Part shown: positions 1-8,788 of the stretch, piece by piece
Layout of the letters: each line of letters begins with the position of its first letter
Numbering within the stretch: the stretch's first letter is position 1
Assembly: GCA_036675345.1 (NCBI GenBank)
Contig: JAKFFE010000039.1
Span: forward strand, 23,886-87,885
From: JALYOC01 sp036675345
GTDB lineage: Bacteria > Myxococcota > Myxococcia > Myxococcales > Myxococcaceae
Direction of reading: 5' to 3'
DNA: 64,000 nt
The notes under the pieces: generated by a model
Databases searched by the model: none
What the model was told of the DNA's origin: nothing
What the model saw: only the letters and a program-made list of their open reading frames with translations
Position numbers and translations under genes: made by a program

Positions 1-225
1 CCCGTAGACCCGGACGATGTTGGGGTGCTCCAGCTGTTCCGCGCGCACCGTCTCCCGCCGGACCGCCTGCATCGCGTCCGGGTCCCGGGTCACGTCCTCG
101 TGCAGCCAGATCAGCACCCGCGGTTCGGGGAGGCCGTGGCCGGGGGCCGCCTTGGCAATCGCCAGAATGGCCCGGGAGTTCTCCCCGGACATCAACGGTC
201 CCAGCTTGTGGAAGCGAGCGGTCAT
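1..225 (-). CDS. Protein kinase-like protein, N-terminal fragment (runs off window)
   Basis: Only the first 75 codons are in the window; the gene continues beyond base 1. The piece ends in EQLEHPNIVRVYG, which matches the alpha-C helix to beta-4 region of bacterial Ser/Thr kinases (HPNIV). The parts that should bind ATP look wrong: there is no glycine-rich loop (the equivalent is PLMSGENSRAIL), and the beta-3 strand reads PRVLIWLHEDV with no lysine where VAxK is expected. I infer a pseudokinase or strongly diverged kinase domain. The ATG is 5 nt after the stop of the HtrA gene, so the two are probably one operon and this protein may act with the periplasmic protease in envelope stress. Substrate and activity cannot be judged from the fragment. 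Confidence 0.55.
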   Translation of the reverse strand, partial: MTARFHKLGPLMSGENSRAILAIAKAAPGHGLPEPRVLIWLHEDVTRDPDAMQAVRRETVRAEQLEHPNIVRVYG

Positions 226-230
226 GACTC

Positions 231-1544
<1,314 letters not shown>

Positions 1545-1688
1545 ACCGGTTCTGTCCAGCCCTCCGCCGCGGGCAGCCTTCTACCCCGACTGTTCTAGGT
1601 CCGACGCTCCTTTTCCAGGGGAGGGTCAACTGGCGGCGGGGCCGAATAATCCAGGGCGGGTGGCCGCTGGCCGTGAGAAGGAGACGCG

Positions 1689-2732
1689 ATGAGCCTGGTG
1701 CTGGTGGCGGACGACGAACCCGCGGTCCTCGATGCCCTCAGCGGCGTGGTGGAGGATCTGGGCCACGAGGTGGTGCAGGCCCGCAACGGCCAGGAGGCGC
1801 TGGAGCTGACCCGCCGCCGCCGCCCCCGGCTGGTGATCACCGATCACATGATGCCGCACCTCTCCGGGATCGATCTGTGCCGCACCCTCAAGGCGGACCC
1901 GGCGCTGCGGGAGATCCCGGTGATCCTCCTCTCCGGGGCCACCGACCACGGGACCCCGGCCGCGGACGCCTTCCTCCCCAAACCGTTCGAGCTGGCGGAG
2001 TTCGAGACCCTGATCCACCGGCTGCTGCAGGCCGCCCCGCCCGAGAAGGCGCCGGTGGCCCCCGCGCCCGCGCCCACCCTGGAGCAGACCTCCGCGCTGA
2101 TGGAGTGGGTGGCCCACGAGCTGCGGACCCCCTTGTCCGCGGCCCGCATCCAGGTCCACCTGCTGGAGAAGCACACCCGTCCGGACACCGAGATCAAGCT
2201 GCGGCCGTACAAGGGGCTCAAGCGGCAGCTGGCCTCGCTGGAGCTGTTGGCGGGGGTGATCTCCGACGCCGGTCAGCTGCTGGGCCAGCCCCTGCGGTTG
2301 ACCCGCGCGATCACCCCGATGGTGGAGCTGGTCCAGGGAGTGGTGGAGGGCTGGCAGGATCGCTTGACCGACCGGCGGGTCGAGCTGCGGCCCCCGCCTG
2401 CCGAGCTGGAGCTGAACGTGGACGCGGCGAGGATCACCCGGGCGCTGGAGACCCTGATCGGCAACGCGGTGAAGCACGGGCCCAAGGACCAGCCGGTGGA
2501 GGTGTCGCTGGAGCTGGCCGAGCCGCACCTGGCGATCCGGGTCACCGATCGTGGCCCGGGGATCAGCCCGGAGAAGCAGGAGACCGTGTTCTCCGGCTTC
2601 CGGCCCGGCAGCGGTCACGGGATGGAGCTGTACGTGGCCAGCGAGGTGGCCCGCGCCCACGGGGGTGGGATCACCGTCCGCAGCGCGCCGGGGGAGGGCG
2701 CCGCCTTCACCCTCAGCCTGCCCCGGCAATGA
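1689..2732 (+). CDS. Hybrid sensor: N-terminal receiver plus histidine kinase
   Basis: 347-residue soluble signalling protein. Residues 1-115 are a receiver domain with acidic pair D8/D9, phospho-acceptor Asp52 (ITDHMMPHLSG) and conserved Lys98 (FLPKPF). A proline/alanine linker leads to a HisKA segment with His143 in VAHELRTPLS, then an ATPase domain with N box (IGNAVKHG), G1 box (VTDRGPGIS) and a GHGMELYVASEVARAHGG segment. The receiver-first order is the reverse of usual hybrid kinases and is common in myxobacteria; such proteins relay signals from another kinase rather than sensing directly. No transmembrane segment is seen. A good ribosome site (AAGGAGACGCG) precedes the ATG. The gene is convergent with the ureohydrolase; a GC-rich hairpin at 2743-2762 between them could terminate both. 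Confidence 0.9.
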   Translation: MSLVLVADDEPAVLDALSGVVEDLGHEVVQARNGQEALELTRRRRPRLVITDHMMPHLSGIDLCRTLKADPALREIPVILLSGATDHGTPAADAFLPKPFELAEFETLIHRLLQAAPPEKAPVAPAPAPTLEQTSALMEWVAHELRTPLSAARIQVHLLEKHTRPDTEIKLRPYKGLKRQLASLELLAGVISDAGQLLGQPLRLTRAITPMVELVQGVVEGWQDRLTDRRVELRPPPAELELNVDAARITRALETLIGNAVKHGPKDQPVEVSLELAEPHLAIRVTDRGPGISPEKQETVFSGFRPGSGHGMELYVASEVARAHGGGITVRSAPGEGAAFTLSLPRQ

Positions 2733-2772
2733 GCCGGATTGACCCGGGCGCGCGGGCCCGGGCCGGCGCCGG

Positions 2773-3804
2773 CTACTTGCCCTGCGACTTGAGCGCCCAG
2801 CCGATCATCTTGTAGAGCAGCCGGGCCCCGACGTTGCCGTCCCACTCTCCGCCGTCGGGATCCGGGGCCACCTCGTCCAGATCGAAGCCCACGATCCGCT
2901 TGCCGGCGCGGACCACCCCCGCCACCAGCGCCACCGCCTCCGCGAAGGACAGCCCGCCGGGCACCGGGGTGCCGGTGTGCGGACAGAGGGTGGGGTCCAG
3001 CCCGTCGATGTCGAAGGAGAGGTAGACGTCGTTGGGCAGCGCGGCCACGATCTCGTCCACCTGGCGGTTCCAGGGCAGCCCGTCGAAGCGCTTGCGCTGC
3101 AGGTCCGCGTCGAAGTGCGCGGTGACCTTGCTGCCCGGGCGCTGGAGGTAGGCGAACTCCGCCTCGCCCAGATCGCGGATCCCCACCTGGACGATCTTCG
3201 AGACCCCCGGGATCCGCTCCGCCACGTTGAACATGATCGAAGCGTGGGACCAGGTGAAGCCCTCGTAGGCGTCGCGCAGATCGGCGTGGGCGTCCAGGTG
3301 CAGCACCCCCATCCCCGGATAGCGCTCGGCGTGGGCGCGGATCGCGCCGTAGGGCACGGAGTGATCTCCACCCACGATCCCCACCAGCTTGCCCCGCTCC
3401 AGCCAGCGGCGGGTCTCGGCGTACACCCAGTCGTTCATCCGGTCGCACAGCGCGTTGACCGACTCCAGGGTCTGCTCGCCGTTGGGGACCTGGTCCGGGC
3501 CGCCGGCCTCCACGATCGGCTTGGCCAGCGCCTTGGCCTCATCCGCCCAGCGGCGGACCTCTGCCGGATCCTCCAGCATCGCGATCCCGCGCTGGTAGGG
3601 ACGACCGGTCTCGAAGTCGAACAGATCCACCTGGCGGGAGGCCTCCAGGATCGCGTTCGGGCCCTCCCCGGTGCCGCCGCCATAGCTGGTGGTGGCCTCG
3701 AAGGGGACCGGGATCAAGACCACCTGGGCCTCCTCCGGGGAGTGGGGGAGGCCAAAGACGCCGGAGTCAAGGGACGCTGCCGCGTTGGGATCGAAGGTGC
3801 TCAC
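2773..3804 (-). CDS. Ureohydrolase (arginase/agmatinase/formimidoylglutamase family)
   Basis: 343 residues from a GTG start at 3804, 10 nt after the upstream oxidoreductase gene; the longer open frame would run into that gene. The binuclear manganese site is visible: GGDHS, DAHADLRD and SFDIDGLDP, followed by DLDEVAPD. The family hydrolyses guanidino or formimino groups: arginine to ornithine plus urea, agmatine to putrescine plus urea, or formiminoglutamate to glutamate plus formamide. The spaced GGG near residue 45 and the overall form look most like agmatinase or formimidoylglutamase, but substrate cannot be settled by eye. hutI and hutU are present 47 kb away, so a role in histidine breakdown is possible though not supported by linkage. 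Confidence 0.9.
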   Translation of the reverse strand: MSTFDPNAAASLDSGVFGLPHSPEEAQVVLIPVPFEATTSYGGGTGEGPNAILEASRQVDLFDFETGRPYQRGIAMLEDPAEVRRWADEAKALAKPIVEAGGPDQVPNGEQTLESVNALCDRMNDWVYAETRRWLERGKLVGIVGGDHSVPYGAIRAHAERYPGMGVLHLDAHADLRDAYEGFTWSHASIMFNVAERIPGVSKIVQVGIRDLGEAEFAYLQRPGSKVTAHFDADLQRKRFDGLPWNRQVDEIVAALPNDVYLSFDIDGLDPTLCPHTGTPVPGGLSFAEAVALVAGVVRAGKRIVGFDLDEVAPDPDGGEWDGNVGARLLYKMIGWALKSQGK

Positions 3805-3814
3805 GGGCCGCCGG

Positions 3815-4801
3815 TTACCAAGAGAGGACGACTTTTCCCAGCGTGGCGTTGGCGGCCAGTTGGCCAAAGGCGTGCTCCACCTCGGTGAAGGGGAACACCC
3901 CGTCCACGATCGGCCGGATCAGCCCCCGCTCCACCAGCGGCAGCACCGAGTGCTCGAAGGCCTGGGCCACCTGGATCTTCTCCTCCAGCGGCCGGGATCG
4001 CAGCACGGTGCCGATCAGCTTCAGGCGCTTTTGCAGGACCTTGCCCAGCGGCAGCTCGGGGGTGTTTCCGGCCAGGGTCCCCACCAGCAGCACCCGTCCC
4101 CGAGAGGCCATCGCCTCCACCGTCTCCGGCAGGTAGCCGCCGCCCACCAGATCCAGGGCCAGGTCCGCCCCCCGGCCCCCGCTGCGCTCCTTCACCCAGG
4201 CGGCGAACTGGGGGCCGTCGCTGGAGACCACCTTGGGGTGGGTCAGCCCGAAGCCGGCCATCCGCTCCAGCTTCTCCGCCGACCGGCTGGTCCCCAGCAC
4301 CGTGGCGCCCAGCGCGTTCATCAGCTGGGTGGCCGCCGAGCCCACCCCGCTGGCCACCGCGTGGATCAGCACCACGTCCCCGGAGCGGGCCCCGCCCTGC
4401 AGCACCAGCGCGTCATAGGCGGTGATCAGCGCCTCCGGCAGCGCCGCCGCGTCGCGGAAGCCCAGCGAGTCCGGCATCCGGATCACCTCCCGCTCGTGGG
4501 CCACCAGCCGCTCGGCGAACGCGCCCCCGGAGACGATCCCCATCACCCGCTCGCCGGCCTTCAGCCCGCGCACCGCGGCTCCCACCGACTCCACCACCCC
4601 CGCGTACTCCAGCCCGGGGATGTCCGCCGGGGCGCCGGGCGGGGCGGGGTACCGGCCCAGGCACTGCAGCAGATCCGCCCGGTTCAAGGCCGAGGCCTGG
4701 ACCCGGATCACGACCTCCGAGGGACCAGGCGTGGGGTCGTCCACCTCCTCCAGCTTCAGGACCTCGGGGCCGCCGCGGCCGTGGATGCGTAGGGCTTTCA
4801 T
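3815..4801 (-). CDS. NAD(P)H quinone oxidoreductase, PIG3-like zinc-free MDR family
   Basis: 328 residues starting at MKALRIHGRGG; the upstream extension of the open frame has no coding character and overlaps yacG. The family transfers hydride from NADPH to quinones or other carbonyl acceptors. Visible features are the catalytic-domain start (ALNRADLLQCLGRYP), the conserved IPGLEYAGVVESVG segment, and a Rossmann nucleotide-binding motif around VLIHAVASGVGSAATQL. The cysteine and histidine ligands of zinc alcohol dehydrogenases are absent, as usual for the quinone-oxidoreductase branch. It is probably co-transcribed with the ureohydrolase, 10 nt downstream, and is divergent from yacG, leaving 36 bp between the two start codons for both promoters. 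Confidence 0.9.
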   Translation of the reverse strand: MKALRIHGRGGPEVLKLEEVDDPTPGPSEVVIRVQASALNRADLLQCLGRYPAPPGAPADIPGLEYAGVVESVGAAVRGLKAGERVMGIVSGGAFAERLVAHEREVIRMPDSLGFRDAAALPEALITAYDALVLQGGARSGDVVLIHAVASGVGSAATQLMNALGATVLGTSRSAEKLERMAGFGLTHPKVVSSDGPQFAAWVKERSGGRGADLALDLVGGGYLPETVEAMASRGRVLLVGTLAGNTPELPLGKVLQKRLKLIGTVLRSRPLEEKIQVAQAFEHSVLPLVERGLIRPIVDGVFPFTEVEHAFGQLAANATLGKVVLSW

Positions 4802-4837
4802 GTGTTCTCCGGGGCGGCGAACGCTAACATTCGGCGC

Positions 4838-5047
4838 ATGTCGACGTGCCTGACCTGCAAGAAGGAGATCCTCCCCCGGAAGGAGAATCCCGCGTTCCCT
4901 TTCTGCTCGGCCCGCTGTCGGGCAGTGGACCTGGGCAAGTGGCTGGGAGAGGAGTACCGGGTCCCCGGCCCTCCGGCGGATCACGATGAGGAGGAAGGAG
5001 ATGGCCGGTCCTCCCGCCTGGATCCCGAAGGTGGCGCCGACGCCTGA
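4838..5047 (+). CDS. yacG: YacG-type zinc protein, DNA gyrase inhibitor family
   Basis: 69-residue protein with the YacG zinc knuckle: Cys4 and Cys7 in CLTC, and Cys23 and Cys27 in FCSARC, followed by the family signature DLGKWLGEEYRVPG. In E. coli YacG binds GyrB and blocks DNA binding by gyrase. The start at 4838 was chosen because the zinc motif begins four residues later, and the longer frame overlaps the divergent oxidoreductase start. The tail is acidic (HDEEEGDG) and disordered, as in homologues. Confidence 0.9.
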   Translation: MSTCLTCKKEILPRKENPAFPFCSARCRAVDLGKWLGEEYRVPGPPADHDEEEGDGRSSRLDPEGGADA

Positions 5048-5105
5048 CCCCGCCGCTGTTTGGTGGGTGGAGTCCGCCGCCGGTTTGCGGCTATAGAGCG
5101 CCCCT

Positions 5106-6194
5106 GTGAAGCGCGCCCTGAACCTGGTGCTGAGCCTGGCCGCGACCGTGGTCTGCTCCTGGTATGCCTTCCGCGACGCGGACTGGTCGTCGCAGTGGGC
5201 CTCCCTGCGCGACGCCAACTACTGGTGGCTGGTCCCCTACCTGGGGATCCTGCTGCTGATCCACCTGTGCCGGACCCTGCGCTGGGGGGCTCTGCTCTCC
5301 GGGCTGGAGCGGGTGCCGTTCCGGGCCCTCAACGAGTCCTCCGCGATCGGCTTCATGATGCTGATCGTCCTCCCGTTCCGGCTGGGGGAGTTTGCCCGCC
5401 CGTTCCTGATCGCCAACCGCAGCGGGATCCGCCGCAGCCCGGCGATGGCCACCGTGGTGGTGGAGCGGATCATGGACGGGATCCTGGTCGCGCTGTTGCT
5501 GCGGGGGCTGATGTTCTTCATCCCCCAGGACGCGCCCAACTACGGCAAGGTGCTGTGGGCCTCCAACGTGATGTTCTCCATCTTCCTGGGCGGGCTGCTC
5601 TTCTTGCTGTTCGCCTACTGGCAGCAGGCCCGCGCGCTGCGGCTGGTCCGCGTCGTCACCGGCTGGCTCTCCGCCGGACTGGCGGACAAGGCCGTGCACA
5701 TGGTGGAGGGGTTCGTGGGCGCCCTGCGGCAGCTGCCCTCCCGCCGGGAGGTGGTCCGCTTCTTCCTGCTCACCGTGACCTACTGGGTGCTCAACGCGGC
5801 GGGGATGATGCTGGCCGCGCGGGCCTTCGCCAGCGAGGGCAGCGCCTGGGGCCTGACCCTGTTCCAGGCGTTCACCGTGATGTGCACCCTGGTGGTGGGG
5901 GTGATGATCCCCTCCGCGCCGGGGATGGTGGGAACCTTCCAGGCCGGGATCAAGTTCGGGCTGGGGCTGTTCCTGCCCGCGGCGGTGGTCAACGCCGAGG
6001 GGCTGGCCTACGCCAACGTGGTCTGGCTGATCCAGACCTCCCAGCAGATCGGCCTGGGGCTGCTGATGATGTCCCTGGGGCACCTGTCCTTCAGCGAGAT
6101 CGCCGGGAAGCTGGCGGAGCAGAAGGCGGAGGCCAAGGGCGGAGAGGACACCGCCCGGATCGAAGAGGCCGGGCCGTCCAAGGCCTCGGCTTAG
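5106..6194 (+). CDS. Lysylphosphatidylglycerol synthase TM region/UPF0104 flippase-like membrane protein
   Basis: 362 residues from a GTG start, with about eight hydrophobic segments spread through the chain. The motif region IVLPFRLGEFARPFLIANRSGI followed by VVVERIMDGI is typical of the transmembrane domain shared by MprF-like flippases and the AglD/UPF0104 family, which move lipid-linked groups across the inner membrane or are of unknown substrate. There is no C-terminal aminoacyl-transferase domain, so it is not a full MprF. The C-terminus is a charged cytoplasmic tail. It lies 58 nt downstream of yacG on the same strand. The substrate is unknown. Confidence 0.85.
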   Translation: MKRALNLVLSLAATVVCSWYAFRDADWSSQWASLRDANYWWLVPYLGILLLIHLCRTLRWGALLSGLERVPFRALNESSAIGFMMLIVLPFRLGEFARPFLIANRSGIRRSPAMATVVVERIMDGILVALLLRGLMFFIPQDAPNYGKVLWASNVMFSIFLGGLLFLLFAYWQQARALRLVRVVTGWLSAGLADKAVHMVEGFVGALRQLPSRREVVRFFLLTVTYWVLNAAGMMLAARAFASEGSAWGLTLFQAFTVMCTLVVGVMIPSAPGMVGTFQAGIKFGLGLFLPAAVVNAEGLAYANVVWLIQTSQQIGLGLLMMSLGHLSFSEIAGKLAEQKAEAKGGEDTARIEEAGPSKASA

Positions 6195-6210
6195 CCGCCT
6201 CGACGAAGGA

Positions 6211-6405
6211 CTACAGCTCCTGGTCCAACCAGCGGCTGAGCGCCTCCAGGATCGAGTTGGGCTCCGGGCTCTTCCGGGGGGCGCGTCCCCGCGGCTCGCT
6301 CCGGGTGTCCAGGTCGAAGTGGAAGCCCAGCTCCGGGTGCACCGCCGGCCTCTCCCCGGTGGGGCGGCGGGAGGCGCCAGCTTCGGTCTCCCGGCGCGGG
6401 CTCAC
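6211..6405 (-). CDS. Small basic protein coupled to RHH regulator, unknown function
   Basis: 64 residues beginning at a GTG that overlaps the stop of the upstream RHH gene (GTGA), which implies translational coupling. Composition is rich in Arg, Pro and Glu and looks disordered, except for a short C-terminal amphipathic stretch (NSILEALSRWLDQEL). I recognise no family. Its existence is supported by the coupling and by the absence of any other plausible gene in the stretch, not by homology. It could be a partner of the RHH protein or a non-functional tail. Confidence 0.45.
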   Translation of the reverse strand: MSPRRETEAGASRRPTGERPAVHPELGFHFDLDTRSEPRGRAPRKSPEPNSILEALSRWLDQEL

Positions 6406-6635
6406 TTGAGGTCCTCTGGCTTGCTGCCGTACTTGCCCAGCAGGTCGTCCACCGCTTCCCGCAGGTACTCCGACTGCGCGATGCGGGTCCGGCGGGAGAG
6501 CTCGCGCAGCTTCTCCGCCTGGAGCTCCGAGACCAGCACGTGGGTGGAGACGACTTCGGCTTTCCGTGAAGACGGCGAAGGCTGGGACGAAGGCGAACCT
6601 TCGACGCCGACCTCCATGGCGGAGACCTCTTGCAT
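6402..6635 (-). CDS. Ribbon-helix-helix (CopG-like) DNA-binding protein
   Basis: 77 residues. The second half fits a ribbon-helix-helix fold: strand VVSTHVLVSELQAEKLRELS, then helices around RTRIAQSEYLREAVDDLLGKYG. Such proteins dimerise and bind operator DNA and often serve as autoregulators or antitoxins. The first 28 residues are low-complexity. The gene overlaps the following 64-residue gene by four bases. The divergent chromate transporter gene starts 128 bp away, so this protein could regulate it, but there is no direct evidence for that. Confidence 0.7.
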   Translation of the reverse strand: MQEVSAMEVGVEGSPSSQPSPSSRKAEVVSTHVLVSELQAEKLRELSRRTRIAQSEYLREAVDDLLGKYGSKPEDLK

Positions 6636-6763
6636 GCTGCCCCTCCCGAGGGTGCTACAGGCCGCTACGAACCTGTGCCCGGCGATTAGAGACGAGGTCG
6701 GCGGGGAGTCAAAAAAAGCGCGCCCCCGGATCAGGCTTCGACCGCGGGAGCGGGCAGGGTGTG

Positions 6764-7987
6764 ATGCTGGACCCCGCGCCGATGATTCCAGCCCCGGTCG
6801 AAGACGAACCCGTCCCTCCCCGCGAGCCCCTGGGCCGGCTCTTCCTGCGCTTCCTCTCCTTCGGGGCGATGGCCTGGGGGGGCCCGGTGGCGCAGATCGC
6901 CATGCTCCAGGAGCAGCTGGTGGAGAAGGAGCGCTGGATCTCCAAGGCGCGCTTCCACCGGGCGCTGGCGGTGTACCAGGCCCTCCCCGGCCCGGAGGCC
7001 ACCGAGCTGTGCGTGTACTTCGGGTTGCTCTCCCGCGGCCGGCTGGGCGGCCTGGTGGCGGGGCTGGGCTTCACCCTCCCGGGGCTGGCGCTGATGCTGG
7101 TCCTCTCCTGGGCCTACGTGCGCTTTGGCACCGGCAACCCCTGGGTCCAGGCGGCGTTCGTGGGGATCCAGGCCGGGGTGGCGGCGCTGATCGTCCGGGC
7201 GGTGCACCGGATCGGCCAGCACGCGCTGGTCGGACGCTGGCTGTCGGGGCTGGCCCTGGCCGGCTTCGTGGCCCAGTGGGCGGGGCTGCACTTCGTGGTG
7301 ATCCTGGGCACCGCCGGGCTGATCTACCGGTGGGTCCGGCAGGGGAGGCCGGGGGCGGCGGCCGCGCTGGGCGTGGCGGTGGCGGTGGGCAGCGCCCTGG
7401 TCCTGGGGTGGCTGTCCTCCCGGTCAGCGTCGGTCCCGGTGCCCCCGGCCACCGCCGCACCCGCAACCCTGTCCGGCCTGTTCCTCTCCGGGCTCAAGGC
7501 CGGGCTGCTCAGCTTCGGCGGCGCCTACACCCTGATCCCCTTTCTGCGCCGGGACGCGGTGCAAGACGGTGGCTGGCTGACCGACGGGCAGTTCCTGGAT
7601 GGGATCGCCCTGGGCGGGGTGTTGCCGGCGCCGCTGGTGATCTTCGGCACCTTCGTCGGCTACCACTCCGGCGGCCTGGGTGGGGCGCTGGTGATGACCG
7701 GGGGGATCTTCCTCCCCGCCTTCGGCTTCACCCTGATCGCCCACGACGCCATCGAGCGGCTGGTGGAGCGCCCCCAGGTCCACGCCTTCCTCGAAGGGGT
7801 GACCGCGGCGGTGGTGGGGATGATCGCCGCGGTGGGGCTGCGGCTGGTTCTCTCCGCGGTGGACTCGGTGGCCAGCGCGGCGATCTTCCTGGTGGCACTG
7901 GCCGCGCTGTACCTGCTGAGGCACCGGCTGCTGATCCCGCTGGTGGTGGGCGGCAGCGCCGCAGTCGGCCTGCTGCTGGGCCCCTGA
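6764..7987 (+). CDS. chrA: ChrA-family chromate transporter (two fused domains)
   Basis: 407-residue inner-membrane protein of the CHR family, long form with two homologous halves (about 25-205 and 235-405). Each half begins with the motif region FLSFGAMAWGGPVAQIAML or GLKAGLLSFGGAYTLIPFL, and the first half contains LPGPEATELCVYFGLL, the family's LPGPEA signature. ChrA exports chromate, probably by proton exchange; sulfate is a competing anion. ATG at 6764 is preferred, with a GTG directly before it at 6761; the longer open frame to 6566 overlaps the divergent RHH gene. No ChrB regulator is nearby. Confidence 0.92.
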   Translation: MLDPAPMIPAPVEDEPVPPREPLGRLFLRFLSFGAMAWGGPVAQIAMLQEQLVEKERWISKARFHRALAVYQALPGPEATELCVYFGLLSRGRLGGLVAGLGFTLPGLALMLVLSWAYVRFGTGNPWVQAAFVGIQAGVAALIVRAVHRIGQHALVGRWLSGLALAGFVAQWAGLHFVVILGTAGLIYRWVRQGRPGAAAALGVAVAVGSALVLGWLSSRSASVPVPPATAAPATLSGLFLSGLKAGLLSFGGAYTLIPFLRRDAVQDGGWLTDGQFLDGIALGGVLPAPLVIFGTFVGYHSGGLGGALVMTGGIFLPAFGFTLIAHDAIERLVERPQVHAFLEGVTAAVVGMIAAVGLRLVLSAVDSVASAAIFLVALAALYLLRHRLLIPLVVGGSAAVGLLLGP

Positions 7988-7993
7988 AAGGCA

Positions 7994-8025
7994 AAACCCC
8001 CGGTCCTCGTGGGAGGACCGGGGGC
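7994..8025 (-). terminator. Rho-independent terminator for tRNA-Met
   Basis: A 12-bp perfect stem (CCCCCGGTCCTC pairing with GAGGACCGGGGG) with a 4-nt loop is followed on the minus strand by TTTTG. It lies directly after the 3' end of tRNA-Met. Read on the plus strand it follows chrA by 8 nt but lacks a T-run there, so termination of chrA would be weaker. Confidence 0.75.
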
Positions 8026-8029
8026 CTTG

Positions 8030-8103
8030 TGGCTAGGGTCGGACTCGAACCGACTACCTGAGGATTATGAGACCTCCGCTCTAACCAGGTGAGCTACCTA
8101 GCC
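8030..8103 (-). tRNA. tRNA-Met (CAT), elongator type
   Basis: 74 nt on the minus strand. The acceptor stem GGCTAGG/CCTAGCC pairs fully. The D arm contains GGTTAGAGC, the anticodon loop is CTCATAA giving anticodon CAT, and the T arm carries GGTTCGAGTCC with a perfect stem. The discriminator base is A and no CCA is encoded. The start GGCTA and overall layout match elongator Met rather than initiator tRNA; a lysidine-modified tRNA-Ile with the same anticodon cannot be fully excluded. The last anticodon-stem pair is T-T. Confidence 0.92.
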
Positions 8104-8121
8104 ATATTTTTTGCGGCGGGA

Positions 8122-8149
8122 CGTTTACCACTCCCGGTCCGAACCGCAA
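8122..8149 (-). promoter_or_regulatory. Candidate sigma-70 promoter for tRNA-Met
   Basis: On the minus strand TTGCGG, 16 nt, then TAAACG, which would start transcription about 10 nt before the tRNA. Position fits well but both boxes deviate from consensus. Confidence 0.35.
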
Positions 8150-8179
8150 ATGGTTCCCGCGCTTCGCCCGGACGGCGGG

Positions 8180-8788
8180 TCAGCGGCCGCCCTGACGCAG
8201 CAGCTCCGGGTGGGGTCGGCGGATCAGCTCGGTGGCCAGCAGCAGGGGGGAGGGGAGGGCGGCCCCAATCGCCTCCACCGCCGCCTCCACCATGTGCAGG
8301 TCGCCGGAGAGGGTGAACCAGCCCTTCCCGCCCACCTCCCGGGCCAGGTGCAGGTGGGTCAGCTGCACGTCCGCCTTCTTCAAGGCCACGTCCAGCCCGC
8401 GCAGCGCCGAGGCCGCGGTCTGGGTCTCCACGATCGCCAGCGACTCCCCGTCCTCGGGGGCGAACTGCTCCCCCAGCCCCGCCATCAGCTGCGGGTGGGC
8501 GTAGGGCAGATAGAGGGTGTCCAGCAGCCCGGCCCCGGCCACCTCGGTGCCCGCGGCCAGGGACTCCTCCACCTCCGCCACCTCGCCGGTGAACAGCAGC
8601 AGGAACTTGCCCGGAGAGGTGGGCTCGGCCAGCACGATCTCCACCGCCGCCCGCTTGAGCAGGCTGTCCGCCACCACGAAGCCCCGGGCGATCGACTCGC
8701 ACTCCAGCAACGCCAGGGCCGGGCCGCGCGGGCTCCTGCCCGGAGTCCCCAGGGGCGAGGCGCGGAAGCGGCGGCCGGGCTCAGACAA
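8180..8788 (-). CDS. Tandem-domain microcompartment shell protein (BMC-T, first type)
   Basis: 202 residues with two BMC domains. The first (about 24-85) begins ALALLECESIARGFVVADSL; the second (about 115-185) begins SLAIVETQTAASALRGLDVAL. Such proteins form pseudo-hexameric trimers that tile the shell facets and often carry a gated pore. The closest remembered match is the Haliangium ochraceum BMC-T1 type, which shares the SIARG..VAD..LKRA and VAEVEES patterns. The start is TTG at 8788, overlapping the aldehyde dehydrogenase stop by 8 nt, so translation is coupled. It is the last gene of the six-gene shell operon. Confidence 0.92.
   Translation of the reverse strand: MSEPGRRFRASPLGTPGRSPRGPALALLECESIARGFVVADSLLKRAAVEIVLAEPTSPGKFLLLFTGEVAEVEESLAAGTEVAGAGLLDTLYLPYAHPQLMAGLGEQFAPEDGESLAIVETQTAASALRGLDVALKKADVQLTHLHLAREVGGKGWFTLSGDLHMVEAAVEAIGAALPSPLLLATELIRRPHPELLRQGGR

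Noticed and set aside
2773..3804. Naming the ureohydrolase hutG
   Set aside because: Metal motifs are common to arginase, agmatinase and formimidoylglutamase, and the gene is 47 kb from hutI/hutU.
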